A stretch of DNA of 38,898 nucleotides from an uncultured Lachnospiraceae bacterium (GTDB lineage: Bacteria > Bacillota > Clostridia > Lachnospirales > Lachnospiraceae). The stretch covers positions 1 through 38,898 of the forward strand of contig ONSO01000006.1 in NCBI GenBank assembly GCA_900320485.1, given 5' to 3'. A program made the translations under genes and the position numbers. Within the stretch, counting starts at the first letter, position 1, and every line of letters starts with the position of its first letter. Shown here one piece after another: positions 8,545 to 16,794 of the stretch. The notes below the pieces were generated by a model that was not told the DNA's origin, did not search any database, and saw only the letters and a list, made by a program, of their open reading frames with translations.

Positions 8545-9751
8545 AATTCTCCATCGCCAAATTCATATCATCTTCGTTAAATCGAATACCATATCTTATT
8601 AACAATTCAAGATATTCATCATTCGAAGCGTCGTATTTTAAATTAAGTCTTCCATTTTTCCTATTATTCATTGCAATCCATATGGCTTCTATTTGCTCCG
8701 TTTCCTCCATTCTATTTTTTATTGACATAAATGTTTTTGTGCAGAAAATGGGGACCGCTGTATTCTCTCCCCTTAACGAAGTGAGAACATTTTCCTTATC
8801 ATTAAATTTTATCCTTGCCACAATGGCATCTAAACCAAGTTTCCATATTTCTTCAAATTTTCTTTTATAAAAATAATCGCTAACCACCAATCCCTCTATA
8901 ACATTTCTTAATTCACCCTTATAATCCATAACATCTTTAATCAGTGTTGAGTTACCCTGATCATCCTTTGTCACATTCTCTAACTTCAATGTTGCGAAGG
9001 TACTTTTAATAAAATAATCCAGCGGACTTTCAAGTTGATCTACTATATTATAATTTGGCAAATGGGCGTATGCTTCCGTTATCATTTCTTTACTCATTTC
9101 AAACAAAGCTTTTTTATGCTTATTGTAATATTCTTTCACGCATACATTAAAATTAATTTCTAACATCCTCTTTGTATGTTCCAACAAATTATCTGCTTTG
9201 TATTCATCTCTCGAAACCTTATTTCTTGTCCATGCCTTTAATGTCATTTGTTCTTTTTCAAAATCAATTTCTACCGGTACGTAAGCAATTGAATCCATTA
9301 ATCCAGTATTCAAATCCATCTGAATGGCATATCCAAATATCAAACGAAGTCTTGTCAGTTCTCCTTTATTGTTTTCCTCGCTCTGACACGCTACTATTTT
9401 ATCCGTATCGTCTTTATTCGGAATGGTTTCTATAATATTTATAAAGTTTATATTATCCAGTCCATACTTTTCCCTCAATACACTTTCCCAGTCTCTTGGA
9501 TACTTATAATTTCTGCAACCATCCAGTTTATATACTCTAATGGTTTTTCGTTTGCCGAAGAACAACTCATCAAATAAAAAGTTTTCGAAATCTTCAATCT
9601 TTATATTCTCATTACACAATAAATCATCTATCCAGTACTTGAGATCACGGCCCTGCTTTTCTTCTGGTTGTTTTAATCCTTGTTGCCTTAAAAAAGTATT
9701 TATATAATCCTCACCAACATTAATAATAATTGATTGACTAAAAGACAGCAT
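8516..9751 (-). CDS. Unknown 411-residue partner of the TIR protein
   Basis: I do not recognise this protein. It has no clear membrane segment, Walker motif, nuclease motif or HTH. The N-terminal 90 residues are helical and acidic. A middle part (about 90-190, with LTRLRLIFGYAIQM and IAYVPVEIDF) looks like an alternating alpha/beta domain, and the C-terminal half is helical and charged. AGGAGG lies five bases before the ATG. A weak promoter can be proposed upstream (TTGCGA-17-TATACA). The gene is AT-rich compared with the core genes and overlaps the TIR gene by 29 bases. By analogy with other two-gene TIR systems it may sense infection and switch on the TIR protein; that is inference. Confidence 0.7.
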   Translation of the reverse strand: MLSFSQSIIINVGEDYINTFLRQQGLKQPEEKQGRDLKYWIDDLLCNENIKIEDFENFLFDELFFGKRKTIRVYKLDGCRNYKYPRDWESVLREKYGLDNINFINIIETIPNKDDTDKIVACQSEENNKGELTRLRLIFGYAIQMDLNTGLMDSIAYVPVEIDFEKEQMTLKAWTRNKVSRDEYKADNLLEHTKRMLEINFNVCVKEYYNKHKKALFEMSKEMITEAYAHLPNYNIVDQLESPLDYFIKSTFATLKLENVTKDDQGNSTLIKDVMDYKGELRNVIEGLVVSDYFYKRKFEEIWKLGLDAIVARIKFNDKENVLTSLRGENTAVPIFCTKTFMSIKNRMEETEQIEAIWIAMNNRKNGRLNLKYDASNDEYLELLIRYGIRFNEDDMNLAMENYEKYESNVN

Positions 9752-9824
9752 GTCTACCTCCTCTTGTGTATAATTTATGCACTATTATTTCGCAATCATC
9801 ATTTCACTTATATCAATATTTATT

Positions 9825-11219
9825 TTACCCCTTCAACCTAATCAATGCCGTCGGCGATTTTATGTTTCCATCGCGATATATGTGCCCTTCACTGATAAGC
9901 GGATTTATGATTTCTTTCAGAAAAGTGCCCCTGTTATTAAACTGCATTAACCGCTGAAGCTCCTTCACTGATTGAGGTCCCTCTGTTCTTAAGATTTCAA
10001 TTACTTTATCTTTATCTGAAAGCATCTTGTTATCCGTCTTTTTATCACCCTCAACATATAGCTTATCAAATAAACGGAGATCCAAAAATCCCGGATAGAT
10101 CAATACTCCTGGTTGAAGTCGCTCCTCGCATCCTTCATAACTTTCTATCATTGTTTGGAAACCCGTTCCTCCACGTTCCATAAGATTTGCCACATCCAAG
10201 CAAGCAGCAATTATTGTATTTCTTCGTATCGACGGAATTGAACCAATCGGGTATTCTTCATAGTTTTTGGGTAATAACCATGATCCAGGTGAAACAAAAT
10301 CGATTCTGTCGCAGTAAATATCAATGTCTATCTGCGTTCCCGCAATAGAATAATCCCTATGCGCTATTGCATTAACCAATGCCTCTCTGATTGCCTCTTT
10401 GGGATATGCCCTAATCACTTCGCGTCCACCATTTTCCGTCTTTCGCCACCCAGTTTTTGTATTTCTCTCTATAAAAGCGATCGTTTTATGAAACACGTCT
10501 GCCAAAGACCCTTTATATCTGCCATTATCAAGTACCGATCCCGTCTTCTTATTTCCCTGCCAAAGGCGACAGCAGATCATTGTATCTTCACCGTCATACC
10601 CGTCACGGAACATTAAAAAACCAGATTTCGCAAATCCCTCTTTGGAAACAATCTCCTCATTTTGTAATTCTTTGATTGTCGGTGCCGATAAATCTTCTCT
10701 AAATTCTTTGCACAAATTAACATATTCCGTCCATTCGTTCTCATTATAGTAAATATCACTTGTCTCGTTATCCACACCATACTTCCTCTTAGACAATGAA
10801 ATGATCTGTTCTGGTGTTGCGGGCGTAGCATTTCCATCACCTTTAACAAAAACCTTTTCGTTAAAATCACCTTCTCGATATCTCACAACGGATTCTGACT
10901 TTAGAACATATACTGCCAAAACAAAATGCTCCGCATTCGCGTCAACGCTCCTCATCATGTAACGAATCTTTGCGTGTGGGAAAATGTGCCTGTCGTTTAT
11001 GCGTGCTATTAGATTTTTTGTATTGTCAATCTCATCCAACTCAAGTCCAAAAGCTTCTCAGTCATTCGACACGCCTACAAACAAGATTCCTCCATGATCA
11101 TTGGCATATCCAACAATCGTCTTGGCCCATTTTATTGGATTTTCCGGATTCAACATGGCTTTATACTCATATTCCATATTTTCCGTTATAACGTCAGGAT
11201 ATAATTCTCTTATATTCAT
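9825..11219 (-). pseudogene. AlbA_2/Schlafen-like ATP-binding transcriptional regulator, broken by an in-frame TGA
   Basis: The gene starts at ATG 11219 with GGAGG five bases upstream. It reads through codon 53 (GGILFVGVSND), meets TGA at 11060-11058, and continues in the same frame (EAFGLELDEIDNT) to its natural end. The first part is the AlbA_2 (Schlafen-like) domain. Next come a GHKL-type ATPase region (REALVNAIAHRDYS, GGTGFQTM) and a C-terminal winged helix. The break falls inside the AlbA_2 core, where family members usually carry Arg or Gly. A downstream TTG at 11039 could at best give an N-terminally truncated 404-residue protein. One base change would restore the 464-residue product, so a recent mutation or a sequencing error is likely. 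Confidence 0.85.
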
Positions 11220-11246
11220 AGATGCCTCCAACATTTCTTTATATAC

Positions 11247-11275
11247 AGTATACCAAACATTACGGAACATTACAA
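11247..11275 (-). promoter_or_regulatory. Sigma-A promoter of the AlbA_2-type regulator
   Basis: On the minus strand TTGTAA (11275-11270), a 17-bp spacer and TATACT (11252-11247) lie about 28 bases before the ATG. The -35 and spacer are covered by the phased ACATT boxes, so a protein bound there would touch polymerase directly. Confidence 0.6.
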
Positions 11276-11335
11276 GAACATTGTTAAACATTACAAAGAC
11301 ATTGTTTAGCATTGTGCGAACATTACGGCAGCATC
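11256..11335. repeat. Array of eight ACATT boxes at alternating 10/11-bp spacing
   Basis: On the plus strand the hexamer AACATT, or a one- or two-base variant, begins at 11256, 11266, 11277, 11287, 11298, 11308, 11319 and 11330. The steps are 10, 11, 10, 11, 10, 11 and 11 bases, which is one helical turn each. Box tails are of two types (ACATTAC and ACATTGT), and part of the array repeats with a 21-bp unit. All boxes lie on one DNA face over and upstream of the promoter, as expected for an operator that loads a protein filament or oligomer. Confidence 0.75.
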
Positions 11336-11371
11336 AAAGCTTTGGGGGCATAGATTTCAAATTTAATCAAC

Positions 11372-11406
11372 AAAAAAGCCTTGAAATCTCAACAATTTCA
11401 AGGCTT
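11372..11406 (-). terminator. Rho-independent terminator of the tRNA operon
   Basis: A 12-bp stem (AAGCCTTGAAAT with ATTTCAAGGCTT, 7-base loop) is followed on the minus strand by a run of T. It lies 20 bases after the 3' end of tRNA-Leu. Confidence 0.85.
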
Positions 11407-11425
11407 CTCACAAAAATAACATACT

Positions 11426-11508
11426 GCTGGCAGCCGGACTTGAACCGGCACGGTGTTGCCACCGAGGGATTTTAAGTCCCTTGCGTCTGCCTATTCCGCC
11501 ATGCCAGC
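11426..11508 (-). tRNA. tRNA-Leu (anticodon TAA)
   Basis: The acceptor stem pairs GCTGGCA with TGCCAGC. The anticodon loop reads CTTAAAA with anticodon TAA between GGGA/TCCC arms. A long variable arm (CTCGGTGGCAACACCG) and the T-arm GGTTCAAGTCC complete a class II tRNA. CCA is not encoded. Its 3' end faces the defence island. Confidence 0.93.
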
Positions 11509-11584
11509 AAACGCATCGCATGAAGCGCGTTGTGAAGGAAATTGAGAAATCCCAGCTTCCGTCGTACGTCGCAGATCCTGCGAA

Positions 11585-11666
11585 TGGATGGGGGTGGATT
11601 CGAACCACCGAAGCAATTTGCAGCAGATTTACAGTCTGTCCCCTTTGGCCACTCGGGAACCCATCC
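11585..11666 (-). tRNA. tRNA-Tyr (anticodon GTA)
   Basis: The acceptor stem pairs GGATGGG with CCCATCC. The anticodon stem-loop CAGACTGTAAATCTG carries GTA. A class II variable arm and the T-arm GGTTCGAATCC are present. It is 76 bases upstream of tRNA-Leu and shares its promoter and terminator. Confidence 0.93.
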
Positions 11667-11731
11667 AAGTACAAACATGGCATCCTTGAGACTGATCAAA
11701 AAGTAATATGCACCATGTCTGACAAGAAGAA

Positions 11732-11760
11732 ATTGTATCATAAGTTAAAATAAAATGCAA
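11732..11760 (-). promoter_or_regulatory. Promoter of the tRNA-Tyr/tRNA-Leu operon
   Basis: TTGCAT (11760-11755), a 17-bp spacer and TACAAT (11737-11732) on the minus strand lie about 66 bases before the tRNA-Tyr 5' end. Confidence 0.5.
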
Positions 11761-11830
11761 GGCAAATCATAAAAAATCCAGCGGAATCCGGAATCTGCCA
11801 GACATGCGGCAGAACGCCAGGCCTTTAACG

Positions 11831-14032
11831 TCAATAGACAAAGCGGCGCTTGCGGCGCATTTCTTCTTCCGGGGTCAGGATCTCGGGCTTTACTTCCACG
11901 TCCTTTGGACCCTCGCCCATGGCAGATGGCGCATGTCTGTCGAATTTCAAGATGGTGGCTGAGGTCTTTGGCAGGCACAGGTGGATCCGCCCGGCATGGA
12001 GATCATATTCCGGTCCTCCGAGGGAATAGCCCCCTTCGCCGGTTTGGATCAGGGTTCTCATGCGGCCTTCCTTGGGCGTTCCGATGACCCATGCATCCAC
12101 GTCCTTTTCCTGCGGGCTGTCTAAATTATTGATCAAGATGAGGCAATGCCCATCCTTGTGAAATCTTCCGTAGGCAAGATAATTATATCCCGCATCCACA
12201 AAGCAGATGGAACCGCGGCGTAGCTCATCATTGACGTTGCGGAGGTGGATCAGGTCCTTATGGAAATTGATCAGCTGAAGGTCTTCCCTGCCCCAGGGAT
12301 AGGTTCTTCTATTGTCAGGATCGGTGAATCCGCAGAGTCCGGCCTCATCTCCGTAATAGATGGTGGGCGCTCCCATCCAGGTCATCTGGATCATCACGCC
12401 TTCCATGAACACGGCCCTGTTGATGCCTTGCTCAGCCGCCTGAGGTCCAAGAGTCCCGGTACGGCCCACCTTGTGGTTTGTACGGGTCATAAATCTGGAG
12501 TGGTCATGATTGGAAAGCTCATTCATGGCTACCTGCCAGCTGGGCATGGTGAAGTTTGCGCCATGATGTCTCATGGCCCCCCAGAAGGCCTCGGCGTTGC
12601 CAAGGAGATCCTCGCGGAAGTCGTCGCTGTGCTTTTCCATGCCAGTAAGGAACCAGGTAACGGGCTCCATGAAGGCATCGTAGTTCATGACGGTGTCCCA
12701 CTCATTGCCCTGAAGCCAGTCGCGGGTCGAGCCGTAATGCTCCGCAAGGATCAGCGCTTCGGGATTGGCTTCCTTCACGGCTTTGCGGAACTCCTGCCAG
12801 AAATGATGGTTATATTCCGGACTGTGGCCAAGGTCTGCTGCCACGTCCAATCTCCAGCCATCCGCGTTATAAGGTGCGGATACCCATTTCCGTCCGATAT
12901 TCAGTATGTATTCTTCCAGCTTCCGGGAGCCTTCGTAGTTCAGCTTGGGAAGCGTGTCATGCCCCCACCAGCCATCGTAGGTTGGATTATAGGGCCATTT
13001 CGTCTCGTCCTTAAAATCAAAGTAGTTGCGATAGGGGCTCTCAGAGCTTACGTAGGCTCCGGGGTCGTATCCTTTCGCATTTTCGTAGATCCTCTCCCGA
13101 TCCAGCCATTTGTTGAAGGAGCCGCAGTGGTTGAAAACGCCATCCAGAATAACTTTCATGCCTCTCTTATGGGCTTCCTCCACAACCCTCGCAAACAGGG
13201 CATTGCTGGCCTCCAGGTTCGCCTTATTGGTCACCCGGTCCACGTAGCGGCTTGCAAGGCGGTTCTCCGTCTGGCCCGGCGCCAAAAGCTCCCCTTCATC
13301 CGATACAAGCTTTCCGAAGTGGGGGTCTATGTAATCATAGTCCTGAATGTCGTATTTATGATTGGAGGGAGATACAAACAGGGGGTTAAAGTAGATGACC
13401 TCTACCCCAAGATTCTTGAGATAGTCCATCTTATCGATGACGCCCTGCAGGTCTCCGCCATAAAATTCCCTGACGTCCATGGCGGAAGGGTATTGATACC
13501 AGTCCTGCATCTTTTGAACGGGCTCGTTGATGTAGACGTATTCTCCCGTCAATACGTCATTGGAGGGGTCCCCGTTGCAAAAACGGTCTACGTAGATCTG
13601 GTACATGACGGCGCCCTTGGCCCAGTCCGGCGTCTTAAAGCCGGGAATAATGGAGATGTCGTAATAGTCATTGGGCTCGTGGCAAAGGCCTCTTACGTCA
13701 TAATACGCTACCAGGGTACCGGTTCTGATCTCAAAATGATAGGACAGCTTTTCGTTCTCAAGCTGGTAATCATAAGCATAATAATCAAAGTCATCCACAC
13801 AGTCCACCTTGGTCATCAGGTTCTTCCGGCCCTTCACCACAAGGTAGACTGCATCCACGTTGTTCCGGGCAGTCCGGAACCGAATGTTCACAAGATCATA
13901 TCCTGCCGGTTCCGCAGGCGTTACGTAATGCTCCGTCGTATCTGAGAATAAGGCCTTTAAGTTAAACACCGGCCTCATGGTACCGATATATTGCAGATTA
14001 AAATCTTTTCGACGCGATCTTTGAAAATCCAT
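11831..14032 (-). CDS. Glycoside hydrolase family 13 (neopullulanase/cyclomaltodextrinase-like)
   Basis: The 733-residue enzyme should hydrolyse alpha-1,4 or alpha-1,6 bonds in maltodextrins or pullulan fragments. An N-terminal beta-domain (about 20-130) of the neopullulanase type precedes the (beta/alpha)8 barrel. The conserved regions are DGVFNH (297-302), GWRLDVA (392-398, nucleophile D396), LAEH (acid/base E431) and NHDHSRF (508-514, D510). No signal peptide is visible, so it is cytoplasmic and acts on imported oligosaccharides. It is longer than the usual 580-600 residues; the surplus includes a charged tail after about 690. It is a single-gene unit with its own promoter; GGAAG sits before the ATG. 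Confidence 0.9.
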   Translation of the reverse strand: MDFQRSRRKDFNLQYIGTMRPVFNLKALFSDTTEHYVTPAEPAGYDLVNIRFRTARNNVDAVYLVVKGRKNLMTKVDCVDDFDYYAYDYQLENEKLSYHFEIRTGTLVAYYDVRGLCHEPNDYYDISIIPGFKTPDWAKGAVMYQIYVDRFCNGDPSNDVLTGEYVYINEPVQKMQDWYQYPSAMDVREFYGGDLQGVIDKMDYLKNLGVEVIYFNPLFVSPSNHKYDIQDYDYIDPHFGKLVSDEGELLAPGQTENRLASRYVDRVTNKANLEASNALFARVVEEAHKRGMKVILDGVFNHCGSFNKWLDRERIYENAKGYDPGAYVSSESPYRNYFDFKDETKWPYNPTYDGWWGHDTLPKLNYEGSRKLEEYILNIGRKWVSAPYNADGWRLDVAADLGHSPEYNHHFWQEFRKAVKEANPEALILAEHYGSTRDWLQGNEWDTVMNYDAFMEPVTWFLTGMEKHSDDFREDLLGNAEAFWGAMRHHGANFTMPSWQVAMNELSNHDHSRFMTRTNHKVGRTGTLGPQAAEQGINRAVFMEGVMIQMTWMGAPTIYYGDEAGLCGFTDPDNRRTYPWGREDLQLINFHKDLIHLRNVNDELRRGSICFVDAGYNYLAYGRFHKDGHCLILINNLDSPQEKDVDAWVIGTPKEGRMRTLIQTGEGGYSLGGPEYDLHAGRIHLCLPKTSATILKFDRHAPSAMGEGPKDVEVKPEILTPEEEMRRKRRFVY

Positions 14033-14073
14033 TTTTACCGCTTCCTTTTTCTAGGCTTCACAATTTTAAGTAT

Positions 14074-14102
14074 ATTTTATCATTACGCAGAGGAAAAGTC
14101 AA
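14074..14102 (-). promoter_or_regulatory. Promoter of the GH13 gene
   Basis: TTGACT (14102-14097), 17 bp, TAAAAT (14079-14074) on the minus strand. Each hexamer has one mismatch to consensus, and the gene starts about 40 bases downstream. Confidence 0.6.
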
Positions 14103-14169
14103 AGATTCAAAACGACTTAGCGGCCCTTCTCCGTCGGATAAAGCCGCTTCATTGAAATTTGTTTAAAAG

Positions 14170-14200
14170 TGAAACAGGCAACTTGGGGTTGCCTGTTTCA
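14170..14200 (-). terminator. Hairpin terminator after ftsH
   Basis: A 13-bp perfect stem (TGAAACAGGCAAC with its complement, 5-base loop) is followed on the minus strand by CTTTT. The T-run is short. It lies about 165 bases after the ftsH stop. Confidence 0.6.
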
Positions 14201-14363
14201 GAGAAGGTATTTCTTTCTTATGGGGTATAGCAAAAACTATAATGTATTGGGGGGTTACGTGTATTATAATAGCATCCCCTTCATTTTTTGCATAGCCTCA
14301 AAGTTCACAAAGTTTACAAAATCAAGTCCTGATTTTTGTTAATTTTTCACAATAAACTTTTAG

Positions 14364-16199
14364 TTAAAATGATACTTCCGGTTTATGGAAGAGTGCTTCG
14401 AATTCTTCCCTGCCGATCTTTTCCTTCTCCAGAAGGAGCTTTGCACACCCGTGGAGCACGTATTCATGGCTCAGGATCATTTCTTTTGCCTTTGCGTAGC
14501 AGTCATCGATAATGTCCTTCACTTCCTTGTCGATCTGGGCCGTGATAGCCTCGCTCACGGATTTTGTATGTGCTAAGTCTCTTCCGATGAAGACTTCGTC
14601 GTCATCATTGTCATAGCTGATGACGCCGATGTTGTCGGACATGCCGTATCTCGTCACCATTCTGCGGGCTACCTGCGTTGCCTTCTTAATGTCGCTGGAA
14701 GCGCCGGTGGTCACGTCGCCAAAAATGATCTCCTCGGCAATGCGTCCGCCAAGGGAGACCATGATCTCCTGAAGCATCTTACCCTTGGTCATGAACATCT
14801 CATCCTTCTCGGGAAGGGGCATGGTATAGCCTGCGGCACCTTGGCCCGTGGGGACGATGGACACGGTGTAAACGGGGCCCACGTCCGGAAGAAGGTGAAA
14901 GAGAATGGCATGGCCGGCTTCGTGATAGGCCGTGATCTTTTTCTCCTTATCGGATACGATGCGGCTGTGCTTCTCCGTACCGATGCCGACTTTGATAAAT
15001 GCCTTGTTGACGTCAGCCTGGGAAATAAATGCCTTATCCTGCTTTGCCGCGCCGATGGCAGCTTCATTCAAAAGGTTCTCCAGGTCTGCACCGGAGAAGC
15101 CGGCGGTGGTCTGTGCGATCTGGGTAAGGTTTACGTCATCTCCCAGGTGCTTGTTTCTGGAATGTACCTTAAGGATTTCTTCACGCCCGCCCACGTCAGG
15201 AACGGTAACCGCTACCTTACGGTCAAAACGACCGGGACGGAGGATCGCGGGATCCAGAATGTCCACGCGGTTCGTGGCTGCCATAATGATGATCCCCTCA
15301 TTTTCGCCGAAGCCATCCATCTCTACAAGGAGCTGGTTCAGGGTCTGTTCTCTCTCGTCATGACCGCCGCCAAGACCGGTTCCCCTTCTTCTTGCCACGG
15401 CGTCGATCTCATCGATAAACACGATACAGGGACAATTCTTCTTTGCCTCGGCAAACATGTCACGGACTCTTGCCGCGCCGACGCCGACAAACATTTCCAC
15501 GAAATCAGAACCGGAAATGCTGAAAAAGGGCACGCCTGCCTCACCGGCCACGGCCTTTGCAAGGAGGGTTTTACCGGTTCCGGGAGGGCCCTCTAAGAGG
15601 ACGCCCTTGGGGATCCTGGCACCCAGCTTTGTGTATTTGTCAGGATTCTTCAGGAAGTCCACGATCTCTTCCAGTTCTTCCTTTTCTTCCTTCATTCCGG
15701 CCACGTCCTGGAAGGTTACCTTTTTGTCATCCTTCGTCATTCTGGCGCGGCTCTTGCCAAAGTTCAGCATCTTGTTGTTGCTGGCATTCACCTGCTCATT
15801 GCCCTGTCCAAAGAAGATCATGAACAGGAAAAATCCGACAACCAATACGATCAACAGGGGTAAAAGCCTTGTGACAACCCAGCTTTCCCTCTTTACGTCC
15901 GAAATTTCCGGCGCTATGTTGTACTGTCTGATCAAGGCTTCCGCCTCTTGAATGTTAGTGACGTAAAGCTTTCTGACGGTTCCGTCCTTTAAGGAGACCA
16001 TCACGGAACCCGTGGGCGTCTCACTGTTGGGAGTGATCACCGCCTGTGTCACCTTTCCGCTCTCCAGGTCGCTGATGAGCCGCTCCCTGGAATAATCCTG
16101 CGCCTTGTCGGCGATCCTGCTGATCCCGAATAAGATCAAAAACAAGATCATTAAAAAAATAAAATACGTTCCGATCCCACTACTTTTCCTCTGTGGCAC
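14364..16199 (-). CDS. ftsH: ATP-dependent zinc metalloprotease FtsH
   Basis: The 611-residue membrane-anchored AAA+ protease degrades misfolded membrane proteins and regulators. Two membrane helices (about 11-28 and 108-131) flank a small extracytoplasmic domain. Walker A GPPGTGKT lies at 204-211, Walker B FIDEID near 261-266, the second region of homology near 308-325, and the zinc site HEAGH at 426-430. The start is GTG 16199, with GGAGG eight bases upstream; it follows hpt by 15 bases. The order tilS-hpt-ftsH is the classic Firmicutes arrangement. Confidence 0.97.
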   Translation of the reverse strand: MPQRKSSGIGTYFIFLMILFLILFGISRIADKAQDYSRERLISDLESGKVTQAVITPNSETPTGSVMVSLKDGTVRKLYVTNIQEAEALIRQYNIAPEISDVKRESWVVTRLLPLLIVLVVGFFLFMIFFGQGNEQVNASNNKMLNFGKSRARMTKDDKKVTFQDVAGMKEEKEELEEIVDFLKNPDKYTKLGARIPKGVLLEGPPGTGKTLLAKAVAGEAGVPFFSISGSDFVEMFVGVGAARVRDMFAEAKKNCPCIVFIDEIDAVARRRGTGLGGGHDEREQTLNQLLVEMDGFGENEGIIIMAATNRVDILDPAILRPGRFDRKVAVTVPDVGGREEILKVHSRNKHLGDDVNLTQIAQTTAGFSGADLENLLNEAAIGAAKQDKAFISQADVNKAFIKVGIGTEKHSRIVSDKEKKITAYHEAGHAILFHLLPDVGPVYTVSIVPTGQGAAGYTMPLPEKDEMFMTKGKMLQEIMVSLGGRIAEEIIFGDVTTGASSDIKKATQVARRMVTRYGMSDNIGVISYDNDDDEVFIGRDLAHTKSVSEAITAQIDKEVKDIIDDCYAKAKEMILSHEYVLHGCAKLLLEKEKIGREEFEALFHKPEVSF

Positions 16200-16214
16200 T
16201 GCCCTGTCCTCCCA

Positions 16215-16739
16215 TTAGTCAAAACTGATCACGCCGATATAGGGAAGATTGCGGTATCTCTGGTCATAATCCAGGCCGTAACCCACCACAAATTCGTCCG
16301 GAATCTGAAATCCGGTATAATCCACGTCAACGGAAACCACTCTGCGTGACGGCTTATCCAGCAGGGTGCACAGCTTTAAGCTGGCCGGTTTTCTGTCCCT
16401 GAGCATCTCCATGAGGTAGCTTAGGGTCCTTCCGCTGTCAATGATGTCCTCCACCACGAGAACGTCCTTGCCCTGAATGGATTCATCCAGATCCTTTACA
16501 ATCTTCACGACGCCGCTGGATTTTGTATCGCTTCCGTAACTGGACACGCTCATGAAATCCAGGGACACTGGCACGGTGATCCTTTTTGCAAGCTCACACA
16601 TGAAAAAGCTCCCGCCCTTCAGTACGCAGATCAGATGGATCTGTTTTCCCGCGTACTCCCGGCTGATCTGTTCCCCCATCAGCTTAATGCGGGCGTCAAC
16701 CTCTGCTTCAGACTTTAAAATACTGACGTGCTCTGCCAT
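16215..16739 (-). CDS. hpt: Hypoxanthine phosphoribosyltransferase
   Basis: The 174-residue purine salvage enzyme makes IMP or GMP from hypoxanthine or guanine and PRPP. The PRPP loop reads VLVVEDIIDSGRTL, and the length matches the family. GGAGG precedes the ATG by nine bases. It sits between tilS and ftsH as in Bacillus, where HprT, TilS and FtsH are functionally linked. Confidence 0.96.
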   Translation of the reverse strand: MAEHVSILKSEAEVDARIKLMGEQISREYAGKQIHLICVLKGGSFFMCELAKRITVPVSLDFMSVSSYGSDTKSSGVVKIVKDLDESIQGKDVLVVEDIIDSGRTLSYLMEMLRDRKPASLKLCTLLDKPSRRVVSVDVDYTGFQIPDEFVVGYGLDYDQRYRNLPYIGVISFD

Positions 16740-16794
16740 ATTTTTTATCCTCCGTTTTTACGTTCTTTCTTGTCTTTTGTCCTTTGCCCCAAGC

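Larger units (their letters stand above)
14033..14363. other. Intergenic region between ftsH and the GH13 gene
   Basis: This 331-base gap holds the GH13 promoter and a strong hairpin at 14170-14200. The stretch 14201-14363 is AT-rich, with two TATAAT-like sites around a GGGGGG run (14220-14275) and no credible coding frame. A minus-strand transcript from the TATAAT near 14262 would end at the hairpin after roughly 90 bases, but the -35 is poor. Confidence 0.5.

Noticed and set aside
8516-9751. AIPR-type abortive infection protein
   Set aside because: The size and setting are suggestive, but I could not match the sequence to AIPR motifs, so it is left unassigned.
11058-11060. TGA recoded as an amino acid or selenocysteine
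   Set aside because: Other genes here end in TGA next to good terminators or restarts (divIC, cca, the cotS-like gene), and no SECIS-like hairpin is evident after this codon.
12245-13945. Long plus-strand open frame (566 codons) opposite the GH13 gene
   Set aside because: The minus-strand frame has all GH13 catalytic motifs. The plus-strand product has no recognisable motif and is an antisense shadow of biased codons.
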